From Acidimicrobiaceae bacterium (GTDB lineage: Bacteria > Actinomycetota > Acidimicrobiia > Acidimicrobiales > Aldehydirespiratoraceae): a stretch of DNA of 41,288 bases. Under the pieces are notes generated by a model. It worked only from the letters and a program-made list of their open reading frames with translations, was not told the DNA's origin and made no database searches. Position numbers and translations under genes: made by a program. The stretch lies in NCBI GenBank assembly GCA_009845995.1, contig VXYK01000017.1, positions 1 through 41,288 of the forward strand, in the 5' to 3' direction. Shown one piece after another: positions 41,062 through 41,288 of this stretch. How positions within the stretch are numbered: position 1 is the stretch's first letter; each line of letters starts with the position of its first letter.

Positions 41062-41288
41062 TTAGATTTCCGGTACGGAGGATTCGTAGATACGAATCAT
41101 TTGCTTGTAGCCGTCGGGCAGGTTCGGAAGCGCTACCGCCTCGGCGACATCAAACCAGCGCAGTTCACGATGCTCGTGAGATTTTCTTACCTTGACAGGA
41201 GGTGACGCAGGCTCACAACCGAAAGCGACAATAAGAGCCTTCGCGAAAACGTGGGGGCGGGGTGGTTGAGGGTCCCTGATTAGGGGTC
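41062..41288 (-). CDS. NUDIX hydrolase, C-terminal part, cut by the window edge
   Basis: Minus-strand frame open from the window end to TAA at 41064-41062, 75 codons with no start inside. It reads VFAKALIVAFGCEPASPPVK, then VRKSHEHRELRWFDVAEAVA and LPNLPDGYKQMIRIYE. HEHRELRWFDVAEA followed by a short helical tail is the common ending of MutT/NUDIX pyrophosphohydrolases; the NUDIX box itself (GX5EX7REUXEEXGU) would lie further upstream, outside. The plus-strand frame at 40975-41205 is a shadow of this gene. Confidence 0.72.
   Translation of the reverse strand, partial: PLIRDPQPPRPHVFAKALIVAFGCEPASPPVKVRKSHEHRELRWFDVAEAVALPNLPDGYKQMIRIYESSVPEI

Noticed and set aside
40975..41205. Plus-strand 76-codon ORF near the window end
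   Set aside because: The minus strand of the same interval codes a clear NUDIX C-terminus without a start in the window; the plus frame has no family character.

Overview
The window (GC roughly 60% by eye) looks like chromosome of a high-GC actinobacterium, most likely of the class Acidimicrobiia or a relative. The left half carries the actinobacterial ftsY-ffh-rpsP-khpA-rimM-trmD-rplS ... comM-dprA-xerC ... rpsB-tsf-pyrH-frr-cdsA-dxr-rseP order known from Mycobacterium. The right half has two F420-type luciferase-like oxidoreductases, a CaiB/BaiF CoA-transferase, an acyl-CoA dehydrogenase, a P450 and a ferredoxin-linked 2-oxoacid oxidoreductase. The class assignment is inference; genus cannot be told. 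No rRNA, tRNA, CRISPR array or intact mobile element was seen.

1-19.7 kb (housekeeping): an HtrA-like protease leads into ftsY and ffh. A 40-codon ORF sits exactly between ffh and rpsP, followed by khpA, rimM, trmD and rplS. lepB and rnhB, usual here in actinobacteria, are absent; yraN, a two-gene minus-strand micro-operon (tiny membrane protein plus a Cys/His protein) and a lipoprotein cytochrome c follow. Then come comM, dprA, a rhodanese, xerC, an M23-like protein that has lost most metal ligands, rpsB, tsf, pyrH, frr, cdsA, dxr and a site-2 protease. The conserved order stops there: ispG, the usual next gene, is replaced by a minus-strand decarboxylase.

19.7-23.3 kb (redox): a PLP decarboxylase is preceded by a SelW-like selenoprotein gene in which an in-frame UGA encodes the U of a CVPU motif. 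The decarboxylase family N-terminus is present in frame but has no ATG, GTG or TTG. Divergently lie a thiol peroxidase (tpx) and a cytochrome P450. GC-rich short repeats occupy the selW/tpx intergenic region and the P450 3' end, where one supplies the stop codon.

23.3-33.3 kb (catabolism and sulfur amino acids): an APH-like kinase with an F420 LLM enzyme, an MhpD-like hydratase, a CoA-transferase, cystathionine beta-synthase overlapping a cystathionine gamma-lyase/synthase (transsulfuration), a second LLM enzyme, an acyl-CoA dehydrogenase, a TesB-like thioesterase, and a 35-codon remnant of a sulfatase N-terminus.

33.3-41.3 kb: a tightly overlapping four-gene 2-oxoacid:ferredoxin oxidoreductase operon (gamma, ferredoxin, alpha, beta), a small cupin, an acyl-CoA synthetase-like gene with Gln in place of the C-terminal catalytic Lys, class I fumarase, a small lipoprotein, a perfect 14-bp inverted repeat, a small membrane protein, a secreted four-Cys protein, and at the edge the C-terminal part of a minus-strand NUDIX hydrolase that has no start codon inside the window.
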